DNA of 64,000 nt from Paraburkholderia largidicola (lineage in GTDB: Bacteria; Pseudomonadota; Gammaproteobacteria; Burkholderiales; Burkholderiaceae): the NCBI RefSeq assembly GCF_013426895.1, contig NZ_AP023176.1, positions 744,001 to 808,000 on the forward strand. The letters are read 5' to 3'. Every line of letters starts with the position of its first letter. The first letter of the stretch is position 1. The translations under genes and the position numbers were made by a program. The notes below the pieces were generated by a model. The model had not been told where the DNA came from. It searched no databases and was given only the letters and a program-made list of their open reading frames with translations. Below, one piece after another: positions 1 through 10,256 of the stretch.

Positions 1-879
<879 letters not shown>

Positions 880-949
880 GGTGCGATGAAAGATAAGAGC
901 GAGATGCAGCGACGGTTGATCGGATGAGCACGCATCGGGCGCGTCGAAC

Positions 950-2248
950 TCAGGCGGATTCGAGTTCGCGTCCGCGTGTTTCGGGCAGCGTGAGGGCGGC
1001 GATGATCAGCACGCCATAGGCGGCGACGGCAAAAATGCCGATGCTCGTGCCAAGGCCGAACTCTTTCGACAGCGAGCCGATCAACACCGGAAACAGCGCG
1101 CCGATCGCGCGGCCGACGTTGTAGCAGAAGCCCTGTCCCGAACCGCGCACGCGGGTAGGGAAGAGTTCGGTGAGAAACGCGCCCATGCCCGAGAAGATGC
1201 CGGAGGCGAAGAAGCCAAGCGGAAAGCCGAGCCAGAGCATCGACGTGTTCGTCAGCGGCAGCGACGTGTAGGCGAACGCGATGGCCATCGAGCCGACGGC
1301 GAACAGAATGAAATTGGGTTTGCGGCCAATGCGGTCCGTCAGCCACGCGCTCGACAGGTAGCCGATATACGAGCCAACGATGATCATCGCCAGATAGCCG
1401 CCCGTGCCCATCACCGTGAGATGGCGTTCCGTCTTGAGGAAGGTGGGCAGCCACGTGGTGATCGCGTAGTAGCCGCCTTGCGCGCCCGTCGTGAGCAGCG
1501 CGGCGCGCAGTGTCGTGGACAGCAGCTTCGGCGCGAAGATCTCGGTGAAGCGCGGTGTGTCGTGGGTGTCGCGGCGTATTGCCTTCGCCTGCTCGAATAC
1601 TTCGGGTTCCTTGACATACCGGCGAATCACGAGCACGAGAACAGCGGGCACGAGGCCGATCAGGAACAGCGCACGCCACGCGATTTCCGGCGCCATTGCC
1701 GAAAACAGCACGGCGTAGAGCAGGGCGGCCATGCCCCAGCCAAGCGCCCAGCCGGACTGCACGAGGCCTACGGCCTTGCCGCGGTCGCGTGCGCGAATCA
1801 CCTCGCCGATCAGCACGGCGCCCGCAGTCCATTCGCCGCCGAAGCCGAACCCCATCAGTGCGCGCGCGGCGAGCAACTGGCCGTAGTTCTGCGCGAGTCC
1901 GCACAGACCGGTGAAGACGGCGAACCACAACACGGTAAGTTGCAGCGTGCGCACGCGGCCGATGCGGTCCGACAATATGCCCGCGATCCAGCCGCCCAAG
2001 GCCGACGACAGCAGCGTCAGCGTGCCGATGAATCCCGCATCCGCGAGCGTGATGCCCCACGTCGCGACGAGCGTCGGAATCACGAACGAGAGCATCTGCG
2101 TGTCCATGCCGTCGAGCATGTAGCCGACCTTGCAGCTCCAGAACGCGCGCCGTGCACGCGGACCGGCTTCTGCATACCATGAAAGCCGGCTGGCGCCGGG
2201 CGCTTCGCTGGGCTCGTCTGCGATTGCCGTGAGTGTTTTGCTGTCCAT
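950..2248 (-). CDS. MFS transporter, AAHS/sialate-symporter type
   Basis: Twelve-helix major facilitator of 432 residues, inner membrane. The first loop motif [15 protein letters not shown] and the second-half counterpart [15 protein letters not shown] mark the two six-helix halves, and [17 protein letters not shown] is typical of the acid:proton symporter branch. The start is supported by AGGAG seven bases before ATG. It lies 70 bases before the 5-oxoprolinase gene and downstream of a YcsI-like gene on the same strand. From this context I infer import of 5-oxoproline or a related amino acid derivative. The sequence alone does not fix the substrate. Confidence 0.85.
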   Translation of the reverse strand: MDSKTLTAIADEPSEAPGASRLSWYAEAGPRARRAFWSCKVGYMLDGMDTQMLSFVIPTLVATWGITLADAGFIGTLTLLSSALGGWIAGILSDRIGRVRTLQLTVLWFAVFTGLCGLAQNYGQLLAARALMGFGFGGEWTAGAVLIGEVIRARDRGKAVGLVQSGWALGWGMAALLYAVLFSAMAPEIAWRALFLIGLVPAVLVLVIRRYVKEPEVFEQAKAIRRDTHDTPRFTEIFAPKLLSTTLRAALLTTGAQGGYYAITTWLPTFLKTERHLTVMGTGGYLAMIIVGSYIGYLSSAWLTDRIGRKPNFILFAVGSMAIAFAYTSLPLTNTSMLWLGFPLGFFASGIFSGMGAFLTELFPTRVRGSGQGFCYNVGRAIGALFPVLIGSLSKEFGLGTSIGIFAVAAYGVLIIAALTLPETRGRELESA

Positions 2249-2394
2249 CTGTTGCTCCTGTCGATCGACGCGTGCGGCGCCGCCCGCACGCCTGAAAATG
2301 ATTCAAAGGAATGAGTCAGCCCCTCTGGTCGGCGCGGCCAGATCTCGTTCAACGAATGGGATGCCCAGCGAAGCGGCGCAACGCGCCGCGCTTG

Positions 2395-3168
2395 TCAGAA
2401 CACGGCTAGGGACGCGTTCGTGATATCCGTCATCAGCATGTGGCCCGGTGCGTGGGCGATGGCGACAGGCAGCTTCGCCGCCATCAGCGCGGTCTGCGGG
2501 GTCACGCCGCACGCCCAGTAGACGGGCAGTTCGCCCGCATGGATCGTCACCGCATCGCCGAAGTCGGGGCGCGCGAGATCGGCGATGCCAAGTTCTGCCG
2601 GGTCGCCGATATGGACGGGCGCGCCGTGCACGCCGGGAAAGCGGCTCGTGATCTGCACGGCGCGTATCGCGTCGGGGCCGCGCATCGGGCGCATCGACAC
2701 CACCAGTTCGCCGCCGAATACGCCCGCGCGCCGGTTGGCGAGATGCGTGCGGTACATCGGCACGTTGCGTCCTTCTTCGACGTGGCGCAGCCCGATGCCT
2801 TCGAGCGCGAGCATGTGCTCGAACGAAAACGAGCAGCCGATCGCGAACACGACGAAATCGTCCTGCCAGAGCGCTTCAATGGAGTCGACGCGCTCGCTCA
2901 ACTCGCCGTCGCGATAGACGTTGTAGGCCGGCACGTCGGTGCGGATGTCGATATCGCGGCCGAGCATGGGCACGCGGAAGTCGCCCGGTTCGCCGACGCC
3001 CAGCAGCGGGCAAGGTTTCGGATTCGCATGGCAGAAGCGCAGGAAATCATGGGCGTACGCGGCGGGCAGGATCGCGAGGTTGGCTTGCGCATACTCGCCG
3101 CACTGTCCGGCTGTCGGGCCGCGGAAGTCGCCGTGACGAACGGCCTGGCGGAATTCGGATGGAGTCAT
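2395..3168 (-). CDS. YcsI/DUF1445 family putative hydro-lyase (D-glutamate cyclase-like domain)
   Basis: 257 residues, full length for the DUF1445 family. Recognisable blocks are [19 protein letters not shown] near the N-terminus, [17 protein letters not shown] in the middle and a C-terminal [14 protein letters not shown] followed by [12 protein letters not shown]. The C-terminal domain of animal D-glutamate cyclase belongs to this family and makes 5-oxo-D-proline, and Bacillus ycsI sits next to the pxpABC oxoprolinase genes. Here it heads a strand shared with an MFS carrier and a 5-oxoprolinase, which fits a role in 5-oxoproline formation or clearance. There is no clear Shine-Dalgarno; the start is chosen by family length. 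It is divergent from a LysR regulator. Confidence 0.8.
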   Translation of the reverse strand: MTPSEFRQAVRHGDFRGPTAGQCGEYAQANLAILPAAYAHDFLRFCHANPKPCPLLGVGEPGDFRVPMLGRDIDIRTDVPAYNVYRDGELSERVDSIEALWQDDFVVFAIGCSFSFEHMLALEGIGLRHVEEGRNVPMYRTHLANRRAGVFGGELVVSMRPMRGPDAIRAVQITSRFPGVHGAPVHIGDPAELGIADLARPDFGDAVTIHAGELPVYWACGVTPQTALMAAKLPVAIAHAPGHMLMTDITNASLAVF

Positions 3169-3251
3169 GGTCGGGCGGGCTTCTGAGTGTTTTCGGTTGG
3201 CGGCGCGCCTCGCATGTCGAATTGCGTACCGTCAGGCAAAGCATAGAAAAG

Positions 3252-3280
3252 AAGAAAATTTGACGCCAACTAGTTTTCTT
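3252..3280. promoter_or_regulatory. Candidate operator in divergent LysR/ycsI region
   Basis: AT-rich inverted repeat in the 191-base gap between the ycsI-like gene and the LysR gene. The arms are AAGAAAA (3252-3258) and TTTTCTT (3274-3280), and the perfect palindrome AACTAGTT lies at 3268-3275. The position and divergent layout fit a LysR site controlling both directions, but no T-N11-A box is clear enough to be sure. The rest of the gap shows nothing else I can support. Confidence 0.4.
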
Positions 3281-3359
3281 TGCTGTCCACGAATAGAATT
3301 TCTTAACGAATCCGCGGGTTTTCCCGAGTCACGTCGCTTTTTTTGAAGCGCTTCGCGCC

Positions 3360-4292
3360 ATGAATACTCGCTTTCTCGAAACCTTCGTCACGCTCGCGAA
3401 ATTGCGCAGCTTTCGCACGACGGCAACGGCGCTGCATGCCACGCCCGCTGCGATTTCGCAGCGTCTGAAGGCGCTCGAAGATGAATTGCAGACCGTGCTG
3501 GTCGATCGCGACAGCCGCGAGTTCCGCCTCACGCCGAACGGCGACTATCTGCTCGGCTACGCGAAAGCCGTGGTCGAGGCGACGCGCCAGTTGCAGGCGG
3601 CCGCCTCCAACGAAGGCGCGATGCGCGGCAAGCTGCGGCTGGGCGTGATCGAGACGGTCGTGCACAGCTGGCTCGCCGACTACATGCGCATGCTCGCCAC
3701 CGACTACCCGCAACTCGAAGTGGATCTCGCGGTGGACGTGAGCGTGGTGCTGCAGCGCCGCCTGATGGCGGGCGAACTCGATCTGATCATTCGCGTGGAA
3801 GGCAGCGATGAGGAATCGGTCGTCTGCGACGCGCTCGCCAATTACCCCGTTCACTGGATCGCGCGCGCGGGTCTGTTGCCCTTGTCTCGCAGCGGGCTCG
3901 CAAAGCGGGTGTTGCGGCATCCCATTCTGACGTTCGGCCGGGGCACCGCGCCGCATCGCGCGCTGGAAGACATCGTCAGCAAGCTCGCGCTCGCGAATGG
4001 CGTACCGCTCGCCGATACCCGCATCACCGGCTCGCCATCGATCTCGGTGATCGTGCAACTGGTACGCGACGGCTTTGGCGTCGCGGCCATTCCGCGTCTT
4101 TTCGTCGACGAACTGATCGCGCGCGGCGAAGTGGTCGAACTGCCGTTGCAACCGTCGCCGCCTTCTATCGTGGTGTCGATGTCGCGCCGCTCGGACGCGC
4201 CGTTGTTCGTGCACGGCGCGGCGAACGCGGCACGCACCGCATGTCACGCGTACTGCGAGCATGGTGACGCGCGGCTGATCGAGCGGCTGTAA
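3360..4292 (+). CDS. LysR-family transcriptional regulator
   Basis: 310 residues with the standard order: winged helix-turn-helix in the first 60 residues (LRSFRTTATALHATPAAISQ then RLKALEDELQTVLVDRD), a linker helix, and a two-lobe effector domain. It is transcribed away from the 5-oxoprolinase set, the usual arrangement for a LysR regulator of the neighbouring operon, so I infer that it controls that set in response to 5-oxoproline or a related compound. It could instead act elsewhere. Confidence 0.88.
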   Translation: MNTRFLETFVTLAKLRSFRTTATALHATPAAISQRLKALEDELQTVLVDRDSREFRLTPNGDYLLGYAKAVVEATRQLQAAASNEGAMRGKLRLGVIETVVHSWLADYMRMLATDYPQLEVDLAVDVSVVLQRRLMAGELDLIIRVEGSDEESVVCDALANYPVHWIARAGLLPLSRSGLAKRVLRHPILTFGRGTAPHRALEDIVSKLALANGVPLADTRITGSPSISVIVQLVRDGFGVAAIPRLFVDELIARGEVVELPLQPSPPSIVVSMSRRSDAPLFVHGAANAARTACHAYCEHGDARLIERL

Positions 4293-4341
4293 TGCGGCGT
4301 TGCCGCGAGCGCGCGGATAGCCGAAGGATTTTTGATCAGCG

Positions 4342-4371
4342 TTGACAACGCAAAATTCGGCGCTTTAGACT
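4342..4371 (+). promoter_or_regulatory. Sigma70 promoter of the ABC-amidase-ANTAR operon
   Basis: TTGACA at 4342-4347 is a perfect -35 box. After 18 bases, TAGACT at 4366-4371 matches four of six -10 positions. A start near 4378 would put both hexaloop hairpins and the terminator that follow inside the leader RNA. The strong -35 suits constitutive initiation with control after initiation. Confidence 0.65.
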
Positions 4372-4381
4372 GCATCCATTC

Positions 4382-4411
4382 CTCGCGGCCTGACAAAGGT
4401 GTCCGCCCGAG
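4382..4411 (+). promoter_or_regulatory. ANTAR target hairpin 1 (P1), leader RNA
   Basis: A stem of CTCG/CGAG, GGC/GCC and GAC/GTC with small bulges closes the hexaloop AAAGGT at 4395-4400. ANTAR proteins bind paired hairpins whose six-base loops carry A at position 1 and G at position 4, and this loop has both. It is followed at once by a second such hairpin and by a terminator. An ANTAR-domain gene lies at the end of the same operon (11413). Confidence 0.7.
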
Positions 4412-4430
4412 GGTCCGGCACAGAAGCCCC
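4412..4430 (+). promoter_or_regulatory. ANTAR target hairpin 2 (P2), overlapping the terminator
   Basis: GGC (4417-4419) and GCC (4426-4428) close the hexaloop ACAGAA at 4420-4425, again with A1 and G4. GG 4412-4413 can extend the stem with CC 4429-4430 across a TCC bulge. The 3' arm is part of the 5' arm of the terminator, so P2 and the terminator cannot form together, as antitermination requires. Confidence 0.7.
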
Positions 4431-4466
4431 CTGACGAACTGCAGGTTCGTCAGGGGGCTTTTTTTT
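4425..4466 (+). terminator. Rho-independent leader terminator (attenuator)
   Basis: A 15-bp perfect stem joins 4425-4439 and 4445-4459, with loop TGCAG. It is followed by eight T residues at 4459-4466. It lies between the promoter and the first gene of the operon (start 4510), so default transcription should stop here. P2 uses the same 5' arm bases. Confidence 0.9.
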
Positions 4467-4509
4467 GTTCGCGTTTTCAGGAGTTCGAACCCATTTCTGG
4501 AGAATCCGC

Positions 4510-5754
4510 ATGTTGCTTAAGCCGTCCGGCTGGATGCGTCTGGCCTTCATTGCAGGACTTGCCGTCACGTCGCTCGTCGCGAATGTCACGGATGCCGCCG
4601 AACCCGTGAAAATAGGCCTGCTCGAAGACGCATCGGGCAACTTCGCGCTCGCGACCATCCCGAAGATTCACGCCACACAGCTCGCCGTCGACGAAATCAA
4701 CGCAAAGGGCGGCATTCTGGGCCGCCCGATCCAGCTGATCGCGTACGACACGCAATCGGACAACACCAAGTTTCAGGAACTCGCGCGGCGTCTGGTGCAG
4801 ACCGACAAGCCGGACGTGATTTTCGGGGCGTTCTCCAGCGCCTCGCGCGAAGCGATTCGCCCCATCATGGATCGCGCGCATCAACTCTACTGGTACGACA
4901 ATCAATACGAGGGCGGTGTGTGCGACACCAATACCTTCGTGACGGGCGCCGTGCCCGAGCAGCAGTTCTCGACGCTGATTCCGTGGATGATGCAGAAGTT
5001 CGGCAAGAAGGTGTACACCATCGCCGCCGACTACAACTTCGGGCAGATCTCCGCCGAATGGGTGCGCAACATCGTGAAGGAGAACGGCGGCACGATGGTG
5101 GGCGAGGAGTTCATCCCGTTGTCGGTATCGCAGTTCGGCCAGACGATCCAGAACATCCAGAAGGCCAAGCCTGATTTTGTCGTGACCTTGCTGGTCGGCG
5201 CGAATCAGGCGTCGTACTACGAGCAGCAGGCGTCGGCGCATCTGAATCTGCCGATGGCGAGTTCGGTGAACGTCGGTCAGGCCTATGAGCACAAGCGCTT
5301 CAAACCGCCGGCATTGAAGGACATGTACGTGACGGCGAACTACGTCGAGGAAGTCGATACGCCCGCCAGCAACGACTTCAAGAAGCGTTTCCACGCGAAG
5401 TTCCCGAACGAGCCGTACATCAATCAGGAAGCCGCCAACGCGTACGACGCGATCTACCTCTACAAGGCGGCCGCCGAAAAGGCGAAGTCCACCAATCAGG
5501 ATGCCGTGCGCAAGGCGCTGGAGAGCGGCGGCATCTGCACGGAAGGCGCGCAGGGCAAGGTCTGCATCGACCCGAAGAGCCATCACGCGAGCCATACGAT
5601 CTTCCTCGTGCATGTGAAGGACGACCACTCCGTCGAGATCCCGAAGGTCTGGGACGACGTGCAGCCGTACTGGCTCGGCAAGGTGGGATGCGATCTGCCG
5701 AACAAGCCGGATCATCGCCAGTACACGCCGTCGAATCTGCCGAAGAAGTCATGA
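4510..5754 (+). CDS. ABC transporter substrate-binding protein, urea/short-chain amide type
   Basis: 414-residue periplasmic binding protein of the Leu/Ile/Val (UrtA/FmdD/AmiC) fold. A Sec signal peptide (MLLKPSGWMRLAFIAGLAV, ending near TDAA) precedes the mature VKIGLLEDASG. UrtA/FmdD-like blocks include FGAFSSASREAIRP, YDNQYEGGVCDTN, and AADYNFGQISAEW. The ATG at 4510 has GGAG seven bases upstream. It is the first gene behind the ANTAR-type leader, followed by two permeases, two ATPases and an FmdA-type amidohydrolase, so the ligand is probably formamide, acetamide, urea or a similar amide. The exact ligand cannot be read from sequence. Confidence 0.88.
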   Translation: MLLKPSGWMRLAFIAGLAVTSLVANVTDAAEPVKIGLLEDASGNFALATIPKIHATQLAVDEINAKGGILGRPIQLIAYDTQSDNTKFQELARRLVQTDKPDVIFGAFSSASREAIRPIMDRAHQLYWYDNQYEGGVCDTNTFVTGAVPEQQFSTLIPWMMQKFGKKVYTIAADYNFGQISAEWVRNIVKENGGTMVGEEFIPLSVSQFGQTIQNIQKAKPDFVVTLLVGANQASYYEQQASAHLNLPMASSVNVGQAYEHKRFKPPALKDMYVTANYVEEVDTPASNDFKKRFHAKFPNEPYINQEAANAYDAIYLYKAAAEKAKSTNQDAVRKALESGGICTEGAQGKVCIDPKSHHASHTIFLVHVKDDHSVEIPKVWDDVQPYWLGKVGCDLPNKPDHRQYTPSNLPKKS

Positions 5755-5814
5755 CCCGAGCGGGCGCGGCCCAGGATTGGAAGGGCGCGCCCGTTCTCTG
5801 AAAGTGGAGCAATC

Positions 5815-6696
5815 ATGGCCACCTTGTCGGTGCTTTATTCGTTGATCTATCAGTTCGGCGACAGCTTTGCGTATCTGGTGCTGGCGGCGCTCGGGCTTGC
5901 GGTGATCTTCGGCATGATGGGCGTCATCAATCTCGCGCATGGCGAGTTCATCATGTGCGGCGCGTATGTCACCATCATCTCGGCCAAGCACGGCGTGCCG
6001 CTGCCGCTCGCGATGCTGCTCGGCGCGCTGGCCGCGGCCCTGGCGGGCGTCGTGATCGAGCGGCTCGTGATTCGTCATCTTTATGACCGCCTGTTCGACT
6101 CCGTCGTCGCGACATGGGCCATCAGCCTGATCGTGCAGCAGACCATGCTGCTGGTCGCGGGTCCGTCGCTCGAAGGGATCGGCACGCCGTTCGGCGCGTT
6201 CTCGCTCGGCGAGTATTCGTTCTCGACGTATCGCGCGGTGCTGCCGGGAATCGCGCTTTGCATTCTGTTCGCGCTTTATCTACTGTTCTTCAAGACCAAC
6301 TACGGCGTCTGTGCGCGCGCGACGATCCAGAATGCCAACATCGCGCAATGCCTCGGCTTGCGCACGGATCGTCTCTACACGCTGACCTTCGCGCTGGGCG
6401 CGGGACTGGCCGGACTCACGGGCGCGCTCTATGCGCCGACGATGACCGCGGTGCCCACGATGGGCAGCAACTTCATCGTGCAGGCGTTCGTCTCGGTGGT
6501 CGTCGGGGGCGCGAATGTGATTGCTGGCACGACGCCCGCGGCGGGCGTGCTGGCGATCATCCAGACCGCGCTCACCGCGTCCTACGGTCAGCTGTTCGGG
6601 CAGATCGGCCTGCTCGTCACGGTGATTGTCGTCATCCGGTTGATGCCGCAAGGGCTCGGCAATCTGTTCATGCGCTTGCGCCGGGAGGAGACGTGA
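5815..6696 (+). CDS. Branched-chain/urea-type ABC permease (LivH/UrtB-like)
   Basis: 293-residue inner-membrane permease with about eight hydrophobic helices. MMGVINLAHGEFIMCGAYV is the classic LivH/UrtB block. The later segment RATIQNANIAQCLGLRTDRL is the cytoplasmic loop thought to contact the ATPases. Its stop codon overlaps the next start (TGATG at 6694-6698), indicating translational coupling. It is the first of two permeases serving the binding protein encoded upstream. Confidence 0.9.
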   Translation: MATLSVLYSLIYQFGDSFAYLVLAALGLAVIFGMMGVINLAHGEFIMCGAYVTIISAKHGVPLPLAMLLGALAAALAGVVIERLVIRHLYDRLFDSVVATWAISLIVQQTMLLVAGPSLEGIGTPFGAFSLGEYSFSTYRAVLPGIALCILFALYLLFFKTNYGVCARATIQNANIAQCLGLRTDRLYTLTFALGAGLAGLTGALYAPTMTAVPTMGSNFIVQAFVSVVVGGANVIAGTTPAAGVLAIIQTALTASYGQLFGQIGLLVTVIVVIRLMPQGLGNLFMRLRREET

Positions 6697-7787
6697 TGCA
6701 ATCGGTGAAGCAATCGTCACTGGCTTCGTCAGGCCCGGCACCGCGCGTGCTGCGCTACGTGCCGTGGGTGGTGGCGCTGTGCCTGCCGCTCGTCGTGGAC
6801 GCGACCACGAGCGGCAATCTCGCCTACTGTCTGCTGTGGGCATTCAGCGCGCTCGGACTTGCCGCGATGTGGGGCTATGGCGGCATCCTGTCGTTCGGGC
6901 AGACCGCGTTCTTCGGGCTGGCGGGCTATAGCTACGGCATCTTCACGCTGAACTTCGGCGACACATGGTTGGATTCGTGGCTCGGCCTCGGCGCGGGTAT
7001 CGTGGTGAGCGTCGTCGTGGCGGCGTTGATCGGCTACATGATTTTCTTCGGACGCATCAAGGGCGTGTTCATCGGCATCGTGACGTTATCCGTGACGCTC
7101 GTGCTCGAAACCTTCATGGCGCAGACGGCGGGGCCGCAATGGGCGATCGGCGAGGCGCGCCTGAACGGCTACAACGGCATGGGCGGCATGCCGCCGCTGA
7201 CGATCCCGTGGCCCGGCGGCCCGCTCACGCTGGAGAACGCAAGCTTCTACTATCTGGTGCTGATCCTGCTGATCGTCGTCTACGCGTTCATGCGCAAGCT
7301 GCTCGACGGCCCCTTCGGTCTCACGCTGATCGCGATTCGCGAGAACCCGCAGCGCGCCGAAATGCTCGGCGTCGATATCCGTCGACATCAGTTGCTGGTG
7401 TTCGTGCTCGGTTGCACACTGGGCGGATTGTCGGGCGCGCTGTACACGATCTGGGGCTCGTACATCACGCCATCGACGATGGGCCTGACGGCCGCGGCGA
7501 TGCCCGTGATCTGGGTAGCGACGTCAGGCAGGAAGAGCATTGGCGGCGCGATCATCGGCACGGCGCTGCTCGTGTGGCTTTCGCAGAATCTCGCGGTCTA
7601 TGGCAGCCAGTACGCGCTGATCCTGATGGGCGCGATATTGCTGGTGGTCGTGCTGGCCGCGCCCGAAGGCTTGTTGCCGTTCATGGCAAGACAGATGCGA
7701 CGCTTCGAGCGTGAGCGCGGCGTGGACAACGCTCGCAACCGTCCGTGTTTCGACGAAACGCTGAAGCAAGAGGAGGGCAAATTGTGA
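6696..7787 (+). CDS. Branched-chain/urea-type ABC permease (LivM/UrtC-like)
   Basis: 363-residue second permease. GGILSFGQTAFFGLAGYSYG and a loop with IRENPQRAEMLGVDIRRHQ are LivM/UrtC hallmarks. The start at 6696 overlaps the stop of the upstream permease. The open frame extends far upstream, but only the part from 6696 is protein-like. A charged tail of about 35 residues follows the last helix. The stop overlaps the GTG start of the ATPase gene. Confidence 0.9.
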   Translation: MQSVKQSSLASSGPAPRVLRYVPWVVALCLPLVVDATTSGNLAYCLLWAFSALGLAAMWGYGGILSFGQTAFFGLAGYSYGIFTLNFGDTWLDSWLGLGAGIVVSVVVAALIGYMIFFGRIKGVFIGIVTLSVTLVLETFMAQTAGPQWAIGEARLNGYNGMGGMPPLTIPWPGGPLTLENASFYYLVLILLIVVYAFMRKLLDGPFGLTLIAIRENPQRAEMLGVDIRRHQLLVFVLGCTLGGLSGALYTIWGSYITPSTMGLTAAAMPVIWVATSGRKSIGGAIIGTALLVWLSQNLAVYGSQYALILMGAILLVVVLAAPEGLLPFMARQMRRFERERGVDNARNRPCFDETLKQEEGKL

Positions 7788-8494
7788 CCGTGCTGCTCGA
7801 AACACGCGCGCTCAGGAAGCACTTCGGCGGCGTGCAGGTGATCAACGGCATCGACTTTCAGATCGACGCGGGCGAGATCCGCTGCGTGATCGGGCCGAAT
7901 GGCGCAGGCAAGAGCACGTTCTTCAAGCTCATTACGGGCGAGCATCGACCGTCCGAAGGCAGCGTGCATTTTCTCGGGCGGGACATGAGTCACGTGCTGC
8001 CGCACGAGCGTATCCGCATGGGAATGAGCATCAAGTTTCAGATACCCGGCGTGTTTCCGGACCTGAGCGTGCGTCAGCATCTGCAACTCTCGCTGCATCG
8101 CGCGAAGGACGACCGGCCTGGCAGTATCGAAGACCTCTTGCAGCGGTTTTTGCTGGAACCTGAAGAGCATGTGCTGGCGCGCAATCTGTCGCACGGCAAG
8201 AAGCAGTGGCTCGAAATCGCGATGGCCGTGTCGTTGCGGCCGAAGCTGCTGTTTCTCGACGAGCCCGTCGCGGGCATGTCGATCGAGGAAACGCATGCGA
8301 CAGGCGAACTCATCAAGCGGCTTTCCGCATCCGGCCTGACGATGATGGTGGTCGAGCACGACATGACCTTCGTCAAACAGATTGCGACGCGCGTGACCGT
8401 GCTGCACGGTGGAAGACTGCTCGCCGACGGCCCGCTCGAAGAGATCCTCGCGCGCGACGACGTCGCGGAGGTGTATCTGGGGAAGAAATCATGA
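7784..8494 (+). CDS. ABC transporter ATPase (LivG/UrtD-like)
   Basis: 236-residue ATPase. Walker A GPNGAGKS is at residues 37-44, Walker B is LLFLDEP and the H-loop is VVEHDM. The signature motif is degenerate (LSHGKKQ in place of LSGGQ), which is common in UrtD/LivG proteins. The GTG start at 7784 has GAGGAGGG upstream and overlaps the permease stop as GTGA. It pairs with the next gene as a heterodimeric ATPase on the cytoplasmic face. Confidence 0.9.
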   Translation: MTVLLETRALRKHFGGVQVINGIDFQIDAGEIRCVIGPNGAGKSTFFKLITGEHRPSEGSVHFLGRDMSHVLPHERIRMGMSIKFQIPGVFPDLSVRQHLQLSLHRAKDDRPGSIEDLLQRFLLEPEEHVLARNLSHGKKQWLEIAMAVSLRPKLLFLDEPVAGMSIEETHATGELIKRLSASGLTMMVVEHDMTFVKQIATRVTVLHGGRLLADGPLEEILARDDVAEVYLGKKS

Positions 8495-9198
8495 GCGCGC
8501 TTCTCGAAGTCGCAGACGTGGCAGCGGGCTATGGCGGCGGGCGCGTGCTCAACGGCGTGTCGTTCGGCATCGGGCGCGGCGAAATCCTCGCGTTGATCGG
8601 GCGCAACGGCGTCGGCAAGACCACGCTGATGCGTACGCTCATCGGTCTCGTCAAGCTCGACGCGGGCCACATCGTTCTGGACGGTGCGCCCATCGGTCAT
8701 GAAAAGCCCTACGTGCGCGCGCGTAAAGGCATCGGCTACGTGCCGCAGGGCCGCGAAATCTTCGGCGCGCTGACGGTCGCGGAGAACCTGCAGGTCGGCG
8801 CGCAGGCGAACCCGGACAAGGCCGCGCGGATGCGGGACAAAGTAGTCGGCTATTTCCCCATTCTCAAGACACGCTACCGGCAGAAGGCGGGCACGATGAG
8901 CGGCGGGGAACAGCAGCAGCTTGCCATTGCGCGGGCGCTCGTGAGCTCGCCGCAGGTGCTGCTGCTCGACGAGCCATCGGAAGGCATTCAGCCTTCCATC
9001 GTCGATCTGATCGGCGAGACGCTGCTGACCATCGCGCGTGAGACGGGCATCGGCGTAGTGCTGGTCGAGCAGGACATGGGCATGGTCGAACGCATTGCGA
9101 CGCGTTGCTGCGTGATGGACAAAGGTCGCATCGTGGACACGTTGAGCCCGGCGCAACTCGGGGATGAGCAACTGATACGCCAGTATCTGGCACTGTGA
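8491..9198 (+). CDS. ABC transporter ATPase (LivF/UrtE-like)
   Basis: 235-residue ATPase with Walker A GRNGVGKT at 37-44, the canonical MSGGEQQQLAIARAL signature and Walker B VLLLDEPSEG. YVPQGREIFGALTVAENL and SEGIQPSIV are strong UrtE/LivF markers. The ATG overlaps the previous stop (ATGA), so the four transport-core genes are translationally coupled. Confidence 0.92.
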   Translation: MSALLEVADVAAGYGGGRVLNGVSFGIGRGEILALIGRNGVGKTTLMRTLIGLVKLDAGHIVLDGAPIGHEKPYVRARKGIGYVPQGREIFGALTVAENLQVGAQANPDKAARMRDKVVGYFPILKTRYRQKAGTMSGGEQQQLAIARALVSSPQVLLLDEPSEGIQPSIVDLIGETLLTIARETGIGVVLVEQDMGMVERIATRCCVMDKGRIVDTLSPAQLGDEQLIRQYLAL

Positions 9199-9211
9199 CG
9201 GAGAGCAGAAC

Positions 9212-10198
9212 ATGAAATGGCTAGAAGAATCGATCATGATGAAGCGCGGCGTCGGCGCCGATCGCGAACCGGTGGAACATCATTTGACCGAGGAACTGCA
9301 GAAGACCTTCCACTACACCATCGGGCCATATTCGACGCCCGTGCTGCACGTGAAGCCCGGCGATCGCGTGGTGGTGGACACGCGCGACGCGTTCGAAGGC
9401 AAGATCAAAAACGAAACCGATAAGCCTTCGGAAGTGCTGACGGTGCCGTTCCTCAATCCGCAGAACGGGCCCATCATGATCGAGGGCGCGGAGAAGGGCG
9501 ACGTGGTCGCGGTGTACATCGAAAAGATGGCGCCGCGCGGCGACGACCCGCACGGCTTCTGCTGCATGATCCCGAACTTCGGCGGACTGACGGGCACCGA
9601 CTACACGGCGCTGCTCAACGAGCCTTTGCCGGAGGTGGTGCGCAAGATCAAGATCGACGAGGAGAACGTGTACTGGAGCAAGCGCAACACGCTGCCGTAC
9701 AAGCCGCATATCGGCACACTGAGTCTGTCGCCCGAACTCGATTCGATCAATTCGCTCACGCCCGATTCGCACGGCGGTAATATGGACGTGCCCGACATGG
9801 GGCCGGGCAGCATCACCTATCTGCCCGTGCGCTCTCCCGGCGGGCGGCTTTTCATCGGCGATGCGCACGCCTGCCAGGGCGATGGCGAAGTGTGCGGCAC
9901 AGCCGTCGAGTATCAGAGCACGACGACGGTACGGGTCGATCTCATCAAGAAATGGAAGATCGACTGGCCCCGGCTCGAAAACGAGGACGCGCTGATGAGC
10001 ATCGGCAGCGCGCGGCCGCTCGAAGACGCGACGCGTATTGCGTATCGCGAACTCGTGCTGTGGATGGCCGCGGAGTACGGCTTCGACAAGTGGGACGCGT
10101 ATATGATGCTGAGCCAGGTCGGCAAAGTGCGGCTCGGCAATTTTGTCGATCCAAAATATACGGTCGGCGCGATGGTCGCCAAGCACTACCTCAAGTAA
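9212..10198 (+). CDS. fmdA: Acetamidase/formamidase family amidohydrolase
   Basis: 328 residues of the FmdA/AmdA family, cytoplasmic, hydrolysing short aliphatic amides to ammonia and a carboxylic acid. Diagnostic blocks are TIGPYSTPVLHVKPGDRVVV, PIMIEGAEKGDVVAVYIEKM, PHIGTLSLSPE, SHGGNMDVPDMGPGSITYLP and GDAHACQGDGEVCGTAVE. The length is somewhat shorter than the roughly 400-residue formamidases but typical of bacterial members. It lies 13 bases after the importer genes, so uptake and hydrolysis are encoded together. GAGAG precedes the ATG; an in-frame ATG nine codons later is a possible alternative start. Substrate choice (formamide, acetamide or other) is undecided. Confidence 0.9.
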   Translation: MKWLEESIMMKRGVGADREPVEHHLTEELQKTFHYTIGPYSTPVLHVKPGDRVVVDTRDAFEGKIKNETDKPSEVLTVPFLNPQNGPIMIEGAEKGDVVAVYIEKMAPRGDDPHGFCCMIPNFGGLTGTDYTALLNEPLPEVVRKIKIDEENVYWSKRNTLPYKPHIGTLSLSPELDSINSLTPDSHGGNMDVPDMGPGSITYLPVRSPGGRLFIGDAHACQGDGEVCGTAVEYQSTTTVRVDLIKKWKIDWPRLENEDALMSIGSARPLEDATRIAYRELVLWMAAEYGFDKWDAYMMLSQVGKVRLGNFVDPKYTVGAMVAKHYLK

Positions 10199-10208
10199 AA
10201 CGATCTGC

Positions 10209-10230
10209 CGTGCGGGCACTATCCCGCACG
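10209..10230 (+). repeat. Intergenic hairpin between fmdA and the AmiC-like gene
   Basis: Perfect 8-bp arms CGTGCGGG and CCCGCACG with the six-base loop CACTAT, no T tract. The loop lacks the A1/G4 pattern of ANTAR targets. It may protect the upstream mRNA or lower expression of the regulatory genes relative to the enzymes. Confidence 0.6.
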
Positions 10231-10256
10231 CAATCATATGGAGAGCATGTCACGAA

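Noticed and set aside
10209..10230. Internal hexaloop hairpin as a third ANTAR site
   Set aside because: The loop CACTAT lacks A at position 1 and G at position 4, and no terminator overlaps it.
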